From positions 1-11,204 of the forward strand of contig CAKMZU010000086.1 in NCBI GenBank assembly GCA_929200485.1: a stretch of 11,204 bases of DNA, written 5' to 3'. Source of the DNA: an uncultured Gammaproteobacteria bacterium. Its GTDB lineage: Bacteria; Pseudomonadota; Gammaproteobacteria; Pseudomonadales; DT-91. Both the position numbers and the translations under genes were made by a program. Under the pieces are notes generated by a model. It saw only the letters and a program-made list of their open reading frames with translations, did no database searches and had not been told where the DNA came from. Within the stretch, counting starts at the first letter, position 1. The number at the start of each line of letters is the position of its first letter. Shown here piece after piece: positions 1-6,737 of this stretch.

Positions 1-65
1 TATTTTAAGAAACAAGGTCAATAGCTTTTTTGACAGAAGCCAAAAGCAATTTTTTTGAGGGGCTC
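1..65 (-). mobile_element. Partial miniature inverted-repeat element, copy 3 (left end only)
   Basis: Bases 1-54 match 6674-6727 with a single mismatch (a20 versus t6693). In copies 1 and 2 this stretch is the outer (left) end of a ~240-bp element, here in reverse orientation, so the rest of the element should lie upstream of the window. The outer tip, gaggggctc at 57-65, is a diverged version of the terminal gaggtgccc of copy 1 (reverse complement of 3195-3203). The near identity with copy 2, while copy 1 diverges after about 34 bases, suggests copies 2 and 3 belong to one younger subfamily. No transposase is visible. Confidence 0.7.
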
Positions 66-69
66 TAAA

Positions 70-227
70 GACCTTTTACAGCCCTAAATTACTCTTGGCA
101 GTCTGAAACGTTACACCTACAGATTAACACTGCAATATCTGTAGGTTATGACTTATATGTCGCACTAATAAATTCTGGCGACACAGTTATTGCTGGATAT
201 AACACTAAAAGTGCATGGGATGGCTAG
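70..227 (+). pseudogene. C-terminal remnant of an unidentified gene, abutting the mobile element
   Basis: From just after the mobile element tip an open frame runs without start codon to TAG at 225-227, giving about 51 residues, with segments such as AISVGYDLYVALINSGDTV and ending in TKSAWDG. The composition looks like real protein (alternating hydrophobic and polar residues, no low complexity), and a terminator-like hairpin follows at 294-328, as expected for a gene end. I do not recognise the family. The simplest reading is the tail of a gene whose front was removed or displaced when element copy 3 arrived. A chance open frame of this length is possible. Confidence 0.35.
116..145. repeat. 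Perfect 9-bp inverted repeat
   Basis: CCTACAGAT (116-124) and ATCTGTAGG (137-145) are perfect reverse complements around a 12-base spacer. It lies inside the putative gene remnant and has no T-run, so it is not a terminator. It may be an operator-like or recombination site or chance. Confidence 0.4.
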
Positions 228-293
228 AGGATAGAAATAGAAACGGAATAAGCAATGATCGAGGCAACAAGTGCCTCATCACTGTTATGGTAC

Positions 294-336
294 CCTCACC
301 GTTATTTTTATTATTCTAATCGGTGGGGCTTTTTTA
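294..336 (+). terminator. Rho-independent terminator-like hairpin
   Basis: CCTCACCG-type arm at 294-301 pairs with CGGTGGGG at 321-328 (8 pairs, one G-T wobble) across a 19-base AT-rich loop, followed immediately by CTTTTTT. It would end transcription of the remnant gene at 70-227. The long loop lowers the predicted strength. Confidence 0.55.
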
Positions 337-456
337 TTATTATTATGCTTTAAAAAAGCATTTAATATGCCAAAAATATATTTATAATAATAATCAACAA
401 CTTACACTGAAATTAATATAACCAAAGCATTTTTTCAAGATTAAAGGTAACAACTA

Positions 457-618
457 ATGTTACCCAAATTCACAAATACTGTTACCGATAAAGATCGCCA
501 TAATACAGCCCAGGATCATGTGGCATACATGATAGATTTCAGCAGAGGCCACAGCAACACCCACCTAGCATCAGAAATCCCCACTTGGCTTGTAGAACAT
601 GACAACTCTCTTCTCTAA
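457..618 (+). CDS. Small ORF, 53 aa, unknown
   Basis: ATG at 457 is preceded by AAAGG (443-447) at good ribosome-binding distance, and the frame runs 53 codons to TAA at 616-618. The product starts MLPKFTNTVTDKDRH and ends in LVEHDNSLL. It is hydrophilic, has no signal peptide or membrane segment, and is not recognised. It overlaps the end of the minus-strand ORF at 571-753 by 48 bases, so at most one of the two is likely to be a conserved gene. The ribosome binding site is the main reason to list it. Confidence 0.3.
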   Translation: MLPKFTNTVTDKDRHNTAQDHVAYMIDFSRGHSNTHLASEIPTWLVEHDNSLL

Positions 619-753
619 TAGTTTGTGCAACGAAATGAGAATATTCAGTAAGTATTTTTTGTTTGTCATGATGTCAAAACCAGAGTCTGCAATCCTACCT
701 GTGAGATTAAAATCTAAGGAGATATTGAATAACTCATCATTCACTGTATTCAC
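571..753 (-). CDS. Possible continuation or small downstream ORF, 60 aa
   Basis: A 60-codon frame begins at a GTG (751-753) whose last bases overlap the TGA stop of the upstream ORF (750-752), a GTGA-type junction that permits translational coupling. The product has an amphipathic middle (YLLNILISLHKLLEKRVVMF) and is otherwise unrecognised. Because it is the third consecutive frame in the same direction (1872 to 1054, 1136 to 750, 753 to 571), it may be the last segment of one formerly longer coding sequence broken twice. Alternatively it is a small coupled gene. It overlaps the plus-strand ORF 457-618. Confidence 0.3.
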   Translation of the reverse strand: MNTVNDELFNISLDFNLTGRIADSGFDIMTNKKYLLNILISLHKLLEKRVVMFYKPSGDF

Positions 754-1136
754 GGGGGAGTAGAAACAGGAGCAGAAACGGAAAGAACAGGCACATCGCG
801 GCCATCTTCTAATAACCTTTTGTCACTTTTCCCGATTGATGACTCTTTACCCTGATTGGCTGGAAGAATCCATTGCACTCCCTTGATCGCATAGGGGTCT
901 ACAACTACAACAGGAATTGCAGTTGTACTGGGGCGGGTAAAGCTAACCAATTCAGCCTCAGGCACTATTTTAGACAGATGCATCTCGTCAACATGTCTCC
1001 TTAGCTTCCTAGAGTTGCTGCATTCTTTGGGGCAGCCAGCGTGTGAGCTCGGCCTATACCGATGTTTCCCCTTGGCCGACAGAGCGTTGGCCGTTTTCTG
1101 TATTGCCACTTTTAAAATATTTGAGCTGGGCATCAT
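750..1136 (-). pseudogene. Frameshifted 3' part of the exported protein gene, with degenerate C2H2 zinc-finger-like segment
   Basis: This 128-codon frame overlaps the end of the upstream exported protein frame by 83 bases and lies +1 relative to it. Removing one base from the GGGG run (minus strand; plus-strand 1068-1071) would join the two frames, skip the upstream TAG and read straight into this segment, so it is most simply the C-terminal half of one ancestral gene. Residues 27-53 resemble a TFIIIA-type C2H2 finger: Tyr27, Cys35, Leu45, His48 and His53 sit at the expected spacing (C-x12-H-x4-H), but the first Cys is Ser/Pro and the conserved Phe is Cys39. The C-terminus is rich in Ser, Pro and Val. 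Without a frameshift it would start at ATG 1134-1136 and lack an export signal. Two other explanations are a real separate gene or a sequencing error. Confidence 0.5.
978..1058 (-). other. Degenerate C2H2 zinc-finger-like motif
   Basis: The core reads GCPKECSNSRKLRRHVDEMH. It aligns with the classical finger pattern C-x2-4-C-x3-F-x5-L-x2-H-x3-5-H: second Cys (C35), Leu45, His48 and His53 fit, preceded by Tyr27 at the usual aromatic position. The first zinc Cys is missing (one base change, AGC to TGC at Ser30, would restore C-x4-C) and the core Phe is Cys. Zinc binding as such is doubtful; common descent with eukaryotic C2H2 fingers is plausible. It does not resemble the bacterial Ros/MucR finger arrangement. 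Confidence 0.45.
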
Positions 1137-1872
1137 TCATATCAGTGGAACAGCCAGCGCCATCATTAAGAAGTTGATGACCATCATCATCATTTGCACC
1201 CTCTGGATTTGCTCTAAATTGTATCATCTGTTTGATCCCTTCAACGAGCTTCGATTCTTCGAATTCTGGAATGCTGAAGTCTACACCTCTTTTTTTAAGA
1301 TCAGTTATTTCTTGTTCTGAAAGAGAGCCTTTTCCCTTAAATAAAATATTCTGGTTATCTTTGTTTTCGATTCCTAGAATCATTTTTTTGAAGTGGGATC
1401 TGTCTACCTTATAATGGTAAAGATTTTTGACATTCATAAGCACAGGATCGTTGACGTTTCCACGTTTAAAGTCCTCTTTCACTTTACTTGGTAGCTCTCC
1501 TGGTATTTTATCAAATAAAGATTTTGTTACTTCACGATCAATTGGCGCACCTAGATTACTCATATCAATATTACAAGCGAATTTATAAAATACGGGTTTC
1601 CCATCGTCATTATCTTCCAGGCAATGACCTACTAGAATTCTATATTTTATTTTCGGCTCTTGAGCCGATGGAGAATGGGATTCCGCATCACCACCTCTAG
1701 AGGTATGTGAACTCATATTTTCATTCAAACCATAAATGAGAAGTAAAAAACGCGCTTGAATATTTTGTTCAGGTTGATGGCCGCAGCACCCCATAAAAGA
1801 AAGCCATCCCCCGAAGGAAAGGTTAGCCGACAATATAAATACAAACAATATCGTTAAATTAAAATATCTCAC
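1054..1872 (-). CDS. Exported protein of unknown function (frameshifted gene, 5' part), 272 aa
   Basis: The frame starts at GTG (1870-1872); no in-frame ATG precedes it. Residues 1-21 form a clear Sec signal peptide (positive Arg2, hydrophobic ILFVFILSA, small residues near SFGG), which fixes the start. The mature part is hydrophilic and charged, with a Cys pair soon after the leader (GCC near residues 28-30) and no family I recognise. The frame ends at TAG shortly after a GGGG run, while the next frame continues downstream with a zinc-finger-like segment, so the intact ancestor was probably longer by at least 100 residues. It is transcribed divergently from the exported protein gene at 2214 across an AT-rich intergenic region. 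Cell location is inferred to be periplasmic or outside the cell. Confidence 0.65.
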   Translation of the reverse strand: MRYFNLTILFVFILSANLSFGGWLSFMGCCGHQPEQNIQARFLLLIYGLNENMSSHTSRGGDAESHSPSAQEPKIKYRILVGHCLEDNDDGKPVFYKFACNIDMSNLGAPIDREVTKSLFDKIPGELPSKVKEDFKRGNVNDPVLMNVKNLYHYKVDRSHFKKMILGIENKDNQNILFKGKGSLSEQEITDLKKRGVDFSIPEFEESKLVEGIKQMIQFRANPEGANDDDGHQLLNDGAGCSTDMNDAQLKYFKSGNTENGQRSVGQGETSV

Positions 1873-2135
1873 ATCAAAAATCTCAAAAATAGATGATATA
1901 TTTTTTATTTATTTTTTAAAATGCTACAACTAGACAACACATTGGCTGTGACATATTTTCATTAAATAAGTTTCTCAAATTTTTAATTTATTAGTTTTTG
2001 AATTAAAAAAAAAACGTTGGCATACAGCCATTCAACCACCCAACACCCTGAACAACAACGGAAAATTATTAATTCACTTTAAATAATCATCAAAAAAATA
2101 TCATTAATTAAAAAAAACCCACCTCATTAGAACTA
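1873..2135. other. AT-rich divergent intergenic region
   Basis: This stretch separates two divergently transcribed exported-protein genes and is very AT-rich, with runs such as TTTTTTATTTATTTTTT near 1905-1918. An AT-only inverted repeat (TTTTTAATT ... AATTAAAAA, about 1979-2010) is present. No RNA gene or additional ORF is visible. It must hold the promoter of the minus-strand gene, but I cannot place it convincingly. Confidence 0.4.
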
Positions 2136-2151
2136 ATGAACATCACATCAA

Positions 2152-2181
2152 TCGAACTTAACAATCAATCATCACTCACAA
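2152..2181 (+). promoter_or_regulatory. Weak ECF-type promoter-like boxes upstream of the gene at 2214
   Basis: TCGAACTT (2152-2159) sits 62 bases before the ATG at 2214, the same distance at which TTGAACTT precedes three downstream exported-protein genes. The second box position holds CACAA instead of CTTAA. The GAACTT core matches the -35 element of sigma-E-like promoters. Its position inside the longer possible reading frame (from 2136) supports the start at 2214. Confidence 0.35.
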
Positions 2182-2213
2182 CCAGACAAAAGAAAGATAG
2201 CCAGAAAAAAACA

Positions 2214-3092
2214 ATGAAATTATTTACTATTATATTAATCTTCGTTTCTTCCTATACCCTGTCAACGCCAGACAACAAAGGAGATTCGATGGATAAAAAA
2301 TATCCTATAATAAGTAAATTTTTTCACGAGGTCGGCATATGCTCTAATTTAAGTTTAATCGAATATAAAGATATAAAAAATTTAGATTTTTCTATATTAA
2401 AACAGGCATACCCTGAAGCTTCAGAGCTTGAGGTTAAATTTATAGCTTATAAGGAAGAATTGAAAAACAAAGTGGAGGCCTCAACCTCAACACAAAATTC
2501 TGAATCAGACATTCCTCAACTTATTGAGAATCCGTTCTACCATCCCACTGCATCTTACACCGCAGCTAGATACCCTCATGCAATACCGCCTGATAAATAC
2601 AGACATATGAGTTTAGTACCCATCAACACAAATCATTCGAATCAACCTTGTGAAGGAAATTTTACCAGTTTGCCATGCATGCCAGCTCAGAGACTAACAG
2701 AACAACAGAGGGAATCAGATAGAGAGAAGCTAGAAAAATTCTATGAGTATGAAGCAAATAAAATACTTAATGAAATGCGCAGTATTACAGATGAAAACCT
2801 GACTTCGGAACAGCTAAAGATAATAGTAAATCGTTTTAATCAATCTCTATGGAATGAAAACCCCCTATCAATTGAGGAGATTCAATTTAATACTGATCAG
2901 AATAATTTCAGAGTAAAACTTTATAAAGCGTTGCCTTGGACCCCGGAACATAAAGAAAAGTTAGAAGAATTTAATCAACCGTGCAAGACAATACATGGCA
3001 GTACAATATTAAGGACAATATTAATGACTCTAAGCAATAAAACCGATCCAGTTATCCGGCACCTGAATAGACTGGTTTATATGCGTAACTAA
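2214..3092 (+). CDS. Exported protein of unknown function, 292 aa
   Basis: The frame is open from 2136, but the ATG at 2214 is preferred because it begins a Sec signal peptide (MKLFTIILIFVSSYTLSTP) and the 26 residues before it are polar and non-leader-like. The mature protein is hydrophilic. A proline/tyrosine-rich middle (about residues 106-135) contains NPFY, an NPxY-type motif. It is followed by a predicted helical, highly charged segment from about residue 160 (EQQRESDREKLEKFYEYEA). Three Cys residues lie in the C-terminal half. No family is recognised. An effector-like role is inferred only from export, composition and neighbours. The gene is more AT-rich than polB next to it. No clear terminator follows. 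Confidence 0.75.
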   Translation: MKLFTIILIFVSSYTLSTPDNKGDSMDKKYPIISKFFHEVGICSNLSLIEYKDIKNLDFSILKQAYPEASELEVKFIAYKEELKNKVEASTSTQNSESDIPQLIENPFYHPTASYTAARYPHAIPPDKYRHMSLVPINTNHSNQPCEGNFTSLPCMPAQRLTEQQRESDREKLEKFYEYEANKILNEMRSITDENLTSEQLKIIVNRFNQSLWNENPLSIEEIQFNTDQNNFRVKLYKALPWTPEHKEKLEEFNQPCKTIHGSTILRTILMTLSNKTDPVIRHLNRLVYMRN

Positions 3093-3194
3093 CTACTGCT
3101 TAAGACCTGACAGTCAACTAATGTCGTAACCACTCACTTATTACTCACTTATTTAAGGCAGTGCAAGCGCCTTAGCCAGCCTCATTTGACTTGA

Positions 3195-3437
3195 GGGCAC
3201 CTCTAATAATTGCTTTCGGCTTCTGTCAGAATACAAGATTGACAAAATGTGTAAGTAATAAAAATTAAACTTTGCCTCTATAGTTATTGTTTTCAACAGC
3301 CCCTTCGGGCGCTAATTTAAAGGCCTTCAGCTGCGTTGTAGATTTTGCTAAGGTGTTAAACATTAACTGCAATCTACGCCTTACTGAAAACCTTTAAATT
3401 AAGCGCAGAATCTCAAAATCAATTAATAGGGATGCCC
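3195..3437 (+). mobile_element. Miniature inverted-repeat element (MITE-like), copy 1, complete
   Basis: A 243-bp element with imperfect terminal inverted repeats (GGGCACCTCTAATAATTG at the left, CAATTAATAGGGATGCCC at the right) flanked by a 4-base direct repeat TTGA (3191-3194 and 3438-3441), as left by transposition. The right half holds a long imperfect hairpin (3309-3406). A second copy lies at 6497-6737 in the opposite orientation with TTAA flanks. No transposase is encoded, so it must be mobilised in trans; a 4-base duplication is compatible with IS5-like transposases, which is only a suggestion. Confidence 0.8.
3309..3406. repeat. Long imperfect hairpin inside element copy 1
   Basis: Arms of about 35 bases, GCGCTAATTTAAAGG... 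at 3309 onward and ...CCTTTAAATTAAGCGC ending at 3406, fold back on each other around a ~26-base loop (3345-3370). The inner stem GTAGATT/AATCTAC (3338-3344 with 3371-3377) becomes GAAGGTT/AGCCTTC in copy 2, so paired bases changed together. A small GCCC-CTTC-GGGC hairpin (3299-3310) sits at its edge and is also kept in copy 2. Confidence 0.7.
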
Positions 3438-3497
3438 TTGAGAATAATGGTTTGATTCTGATAGCCAATAACAAAACTCGTCTATAAAATAACGTAG

Positions 3498-5876
3498 ATG
3501 GAAAATCAAGGATTCCTGCTCACTCAACACAGTGTAGATGCAGACAAACACACAGACATTCATCTCTGGCTTAGCACCGATGACGGCCCGGCTACCATCA
3601 AGGTATCAGGCGAACGCCCTGTCCTTTTCACACGCCTTGAGGATCAGCAAAAAGTCATCCATAGCCTTCGCCCTTTAACAGACGCTTATGAAATAAAGCC
3701 TCTGGCGCTCAAAACCTTTGCACAAGAACGCGTCTTGGGTGTGTATGTAAACCAGCTAAAAGACTACAGCAAAGCACAAGCACTTTTACGTCAATCTGAC
3801 ATTCGCTATTTTGAAGCTGACTTTAGGCTGGATAATCGGTTTTTGATGGAGCGTTTCATCTACGGCAGCTTATCGTTCAGCGGACAACCCATTGCACATC
3901 ACGGCTTCACTGAATACGCACACGCTCGCGTCAAATCCTCACCCTATACCCCCCAGCTACGTAAGCTTTCGTTAGATATTGAATGTGCGCAGGATGGACA
4001 GCTGTATTCGATTGGCTTTTACTCATATGATGATGATCAACCCTTTCGACATGTCATTATGATAGGAATGCCTGAAACCGGCGCTGATTTTATTACCTGG
4101 GTGAATGACGAGCAGTGCCTGTTGCAAGAATGCATTGCTACGATCAAGACATTTGACCCCGATATAATTATTGGCTGGAACGTCATCAACTTCGATTTTA
4201 AATTATTAATTGAACGTGCCAAGCGGCACTCAATGCCGTTACGATTAGGCCGTGATAATTCCGTGGCTAATTGGCGAGATAGCCGCACAGATAATCAGCA
4301 AGGGTTTATTCATATTGCCGGACGAGTGGTTATTGATGGTATCAACGCCTTACGCACTGCGACCTATAATTTTACAAGCTTCAGTTTGGAGAATGTCGCA
4401 CAAGCACTGCTTGGGCGGGGTAAGAAAACGGATGATGTCGATAACCGTATAGCCGCCATCGACTATGATTTTAAGTACAACAAACAAAAACTGGCAGCCT
4501 ATAACATTGAAGATTGTGTATTAGTCGCCGACATTTTTGAACACACTAAAGTGTTAGATTTTCTTATTTTCAGAAGTCAGCTCACGGGTCTTAGCCTAGA
4601 TAAACAAGGTGGGGCGGTTGCATCATTTACCAATTTATATCTTCCACTATTACATCGTGCAGGCTACATTGCACCTAACTTGCCAAAACATGGAGGGTTA
4701 GCCAGTCCCGGAGGTTATGTCATGACCTCAAAACCCGGGCTTTATAACAATGTGCTTGTCCTTGATTTTAAAAGCCTGTATCCATCGATTATTCGCACCT
4801 TTAAGATCGATCCAATGGGCTTAATCGAAGGTCTGCTTGAGGGAGATAGCGCCAATACAATTCCAGGATTTCTAGAAGCCAGATTCTCGCGTGACAAACA
4901 TTTTTTGCCTGAGATTATTACAAAACTTTGGCGACAGCGTGATCAAGCAAAAAAACAAAATGATGCACCGCGGTCGCAAGCTATTAAACTGTTGATGAAC
5001 AGTTTTTACGGTGTACTAGGCTCTGGCGGGTGTCGATTTCACGACCCTCGCTTATCAAGCTCGATCACGCTGCGAGGCCAATCCATTATGCAGCAGTCAA
5101 CCCAATGGATTGAAGCCTTAGGCTACACCGTAATTTATGGCGATACCGATTCATTGTTTGTGCTATTAAAGAATGATTTATCAGTAAACGATTGCCAGCG
5201 CATTGGCCGCACACTTCAAGAACGCATTAATTCACAATGGCGAGACAAAATCAAAGCCGAATTCAACCTTGAGTGTTATCTGGAGCTGGAGTTTGAGACA
5301 CATTTTTCTCGTTTTTTAATGCCAACCATTCGTGGCTCTGATGTCGGCAGTAAAAAACGCTATGCGGGCATTAAAACCTTCCAACACCAGGGACAAACAA
5401 AAACCGAGTTAATTTTTAAAGGGTTAGAAAATGTGCGCACCGATTGGACTGCACTTGCCAAAGATTTTCAACGGGCGCTTTACCAGTGCATTTTCAATGA
5501 TGAAGATCCTACTGAGCTCATTAAACAAACGGTTAACAACACACTCAACGGCCTAAATGATGACAAACTTATTTACAGAAAGCGCCTGCGTCGAAAGCTT
5601 GAGCGATATGTTAAAAATATACCCCCGCACGTGCGCGCGGCACGAATGGCAGATAGCATCAACACACGTGATAACAAGCCTTTAAAATACCAGAATAAAG
5701 GCTGGATCAGTTATGTGATCACAACACAAGGCCCTGAGGCTGTTGATTATCAAATCCACCCTCTTGATTATGAGCACTATATCGAAAAGCAGGTCATTCC
5801 GATTTGCGATGCCATTTTGCCTTTTATCGGGTTATCGTTTAAAGACATAATGGATGCACAGATGACACTATTTTGA
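3498..5876 (+). CDS. polB: DNA polymerase II (family B DNA polymerase), 792 aa
   Basis: Complete family B polymerase, close in length to E. coli Pol II (783 aa). The 3'-5' exonuclease domain holds the three motifs: DIE at 160-162 (Exo I), NFDF at 231-234 (Exo II) and YNIED at 335-339 (Exo III). The polymerase domain has motif A DFKSLYPSII (423-432), motif B K-x3-NSFYG (497-505) and motif C YGDTDS (547-552) with both catalytic aspartates, plus KKRYAG (619-624). All key residues are intact, so a proofreading, lesion-tolerant repair polymerase acting in the cytoplasm is expected. In E. coli the gene is SOS-induced; no LexA box is seen here. The ATG at 3498 starts the typical QGFLLT opening, with a weak ribosome binding site. 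Base composition is richer in GC than the flanking exported-protein genes, and oppositely oriented element copies bracket the gene. Confidence 0.97.
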   Translation: MENQGFLLTQHSVDADKHTDIHLWLSTDDGPATIKVSGERPVLFTRLEDQQKVIHSLRPLTDAYEIKPLALKTFAQERVLGVYVNQLKDYSKAQALLRQSDIRYFEADFRLDNRFLMERFIYGSLSFSGQPIAHHGFTEYAHARVKSSPYTPQLRKLSLDIECAQDGQLYSIGFYSYDDDQPFRHVIMIGMPETGADFITWVNDEQCLLQECIATIKTFDPDIIIGWNVINFDFKLLIERAKRHSMPLRLGRDNSVANWRDSRTDNQQGFIHIAGRVVIDGINALRTATYNFTSFSLENVAQALLGRGKKTDDVDNRIAAIDYDFKYNKQKLAAYNIEDCVLVADIFEHTKVLDFLIFRSQLTGLSLDKQGGAVASFTNLYLPLLHRAGYIAPNLPKHGGLASPGGYVMTSKPGLYNNVLVLDFKSLYPSIIRTFKIDPMGLIEGLLEGDSANTIPGFLEARFSRDKHFLPEIITKLWRQRDQAKKQNDAPRSQAIKLLMNSFYGVLGSGGCRFHDPRLSSSITLRGQSIMQQSTQWIEALGYTVIYGDTDSLFVLLKNDLSVNDCQRIGRTLQERINSQWRDKIKAEFNLECYLELEFETHFSRFLMPTIRGSDVGSKKRYAGIKTFQHQGQTKTELIFKGLENVRTDWTALAKDFQRALYQCIFNDEDPTELIKQTVNNTLNGLNDDKLIYRKRLRRKLERYVKNIPPHVRAARMADSINTRDNKPLKYQNKGWISYVITTQGPEAVDYQIHPLDYEHYIEKQVIPICDAILPFIGLSFKDIMDAQMTLF

Positions 5877-6060
5877 GGCCGATATGCACTTGGGCATTAG
5901 TCACGATTAGCATCGATTACAACGGGTGTTGGTCACTTATGACAGTACAATTTCACAACATAATGTCAATGCAATCTCAGTGGCATTAAAGGGCATCTTT
6001 GTCTGCGTTGGGCTGTTATATTTTTTTCTCTCGGCCATCTTTGAAGGCAGTAATTGCACC
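5877..6060. other. Spacer after polB with a possible 50-aa ORF
   Basis: Between polB and the convergent minus-strand gene no terminator hairpin is evident. A frame from GTG 5926 to TAA 6076-6078 gives 50 residues including one hydrophobic segment (GIFVCVGLLYFFLSAIF), which could be a tiny membrane protein or a remnant. It overlaps the end of the minus-strand gene by 18 bases and has no good ribosome binding site, so I do not call it a gene. Confidence 0.3.
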
Positions 6061-6390
6061 CTATGCATTCCCTTTTAATGAGGGGAATAGCCTCTGCGCG
6101 TCATTCTCATCTCGTGATAGTAAAAGCTTCGACAATTCAGTCACTGCCTGTTTCTCATCCGAGTTTTCTAACCTATGAATATCATCTTTAGTAAGTGTTA
6201 AACTGAAGTCAGAGTATTTTTTGCAATAGTTCAATTTTCTTTCCCAATGCAATTTTTTTTGTTTGTTATCCTCTTGAGTATAAATACTAATCAAATTCAT
6301 TACAGCCCTTTTACAAAGCTCATCTATATTGAGAGACCTTAACGGAATAGATAAAATAAACAGACATAAAAAAACCGCTTTTAACATCAT
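6061..6390 (-). CDS. Small exported protein of unknown function, 109 aa
   Basis: The frame is open from 6417, but the paired ATGs at 6390/6387 are preferred because they start a Sec-type leader (LKAVFLCLFILSIPLRS). The mature part, about 85 residues, is charged and probably helical (ERKLNYCKKYSDFSLTLTKD), with two Cys residues in the mature part (C24 and C56 of the 109-residue product). I recognise no family. It is convergent with polB and isolated from other minus-strand genes by element copy 2. Its size, AT-rich composition and leader fit the other exported proteins in the window, but it lacks their FSG leader ending and their GAACTT promoter box. Confidence 0.6.
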   Translation of the reverse strand: MMLKAVFLCLFILSIPLRSLNIDELCKRAVMNLISIYTQEDNKQKKLHWERKLNYCKKYSDFSLTLTKDDIHRLENSDEKQAVTELSKLLLSRDENDAQRLFPSLKGNA

Positions 6391-6496
6391 CAAATATTCC
6401 CAATCAATTTGCCTCAAAAAATAAAGACTTTTATATTTCCTTACAGTATTTCTGTTGACAAAGAAAATTCTTTTTCATTCGGCTTTTTTGACTTAA

Positions 6497-6737
6497 GGGC
6501 ATCTCTAATAATTGATTTTGAGATTCTGCGCTGAATTTCAAGGTTTTCAGTAAGGCGAAGGTTGCCGTTAATGTTAGACACCTTAACAAAGCCTTCAACG
6601 CAGCTGAAAGCCTTGAAATTAGTGCCCGAAGGGGCATCTATAAAAAATCCGACATCCCTTTTAATGGAACATTTATTTTAAGAAACAAGGTCTATAGCTT
6701 TTTTGACAGAAGCCAAAAGCAATTTTTATAGGTGCCG
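6497..6737 (-). mobile_element. Miniature inverted-repeat element (MITE-like), copy 2, complete
   Basis: A 241-bp element in reverse orientation to copy 1: right end GGGCATCTCTAATAATTG at 6497, left end ending ...AATTTTTATAGGTGCCG at 6737, flanked by a 4-base TTAA direct repeat (6493-6496 and 6738-6741). The left ~54 bases match the window-start copy with one mismatch. Its hairpin (6528-6625) keeps the fold of copy 1 with compensating base changes. The reading frame seen across its right half (minus strand, 6431-6637) is a by-product of the repeat. It supplies the last codons of the ORF ending at 6692. Confidence 0.8.
6528..6625. repeat. Long imperfect hairpin inside element copy 2
   Basis: Counterpart of the hairpin at 3309-3406. 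GAATTTCAAGG (from 6532) pairs with CCTTGAAATT (6611-6620); in copy 1 the same place is AATTTAAAGG/CCTTTAAATT, an A-T to C-G paired change. The inner stem GAAGGTT (6557-6563) with AGCCTTC (6590-6596) has one G-T wobble. Confidence 0.7.

Larger units (their letters stand above)
3093..3497. other. Intergenic region holding element copy 1 and the polB leader
   Basis: About 400 bases without a gene. Most of it (3195-3437) is the mobile element described separately. The 100 bases before it hold a short TAAGGC...GCCTTA inverted repeat (3154-3174) with no T-run. The 60 bases before polB contain a TATAAAAT stretch (3483-3490) but no convincing -35 partner, and I see no LexA box of the CTGT-N8-ACAG type that would suggest SOS control. 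Confidence 0.5.

Noticed and set aside
1979..2010. AT-only inverted repeat as a bidirectional terminator
   Set aside because: It lies between divergent genes and has no GC pairs, so chance in AT-rich DNA is likelier.
2214..3092. Homeodomain-like look of the helical C-terminal part (LEKFYEYE ... LTSEQLKIIVNRFNQ)
   Set aside because: Spacing is shorter than in homeodomains and the key Trp48, Phe49 and Asn51 of the recognition helix are missing; resemblance is superficial.
3420..3497. SOS (LexA) control of polB
   Set aside because: I looked for a CTGT-N8-ACAG type box upstream of the start and saw none.
4037..4452. Open frames on both strands within polB
   Set aside because: Shadows of the strongly supported polymerase frame.
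6431..6637. 68-codon minus-strand frame across element copy 2
   Set aside because: It follows the mobile element sequence and is interrupted in copy 1, where the same region is not open; best seen as repeat DNA.
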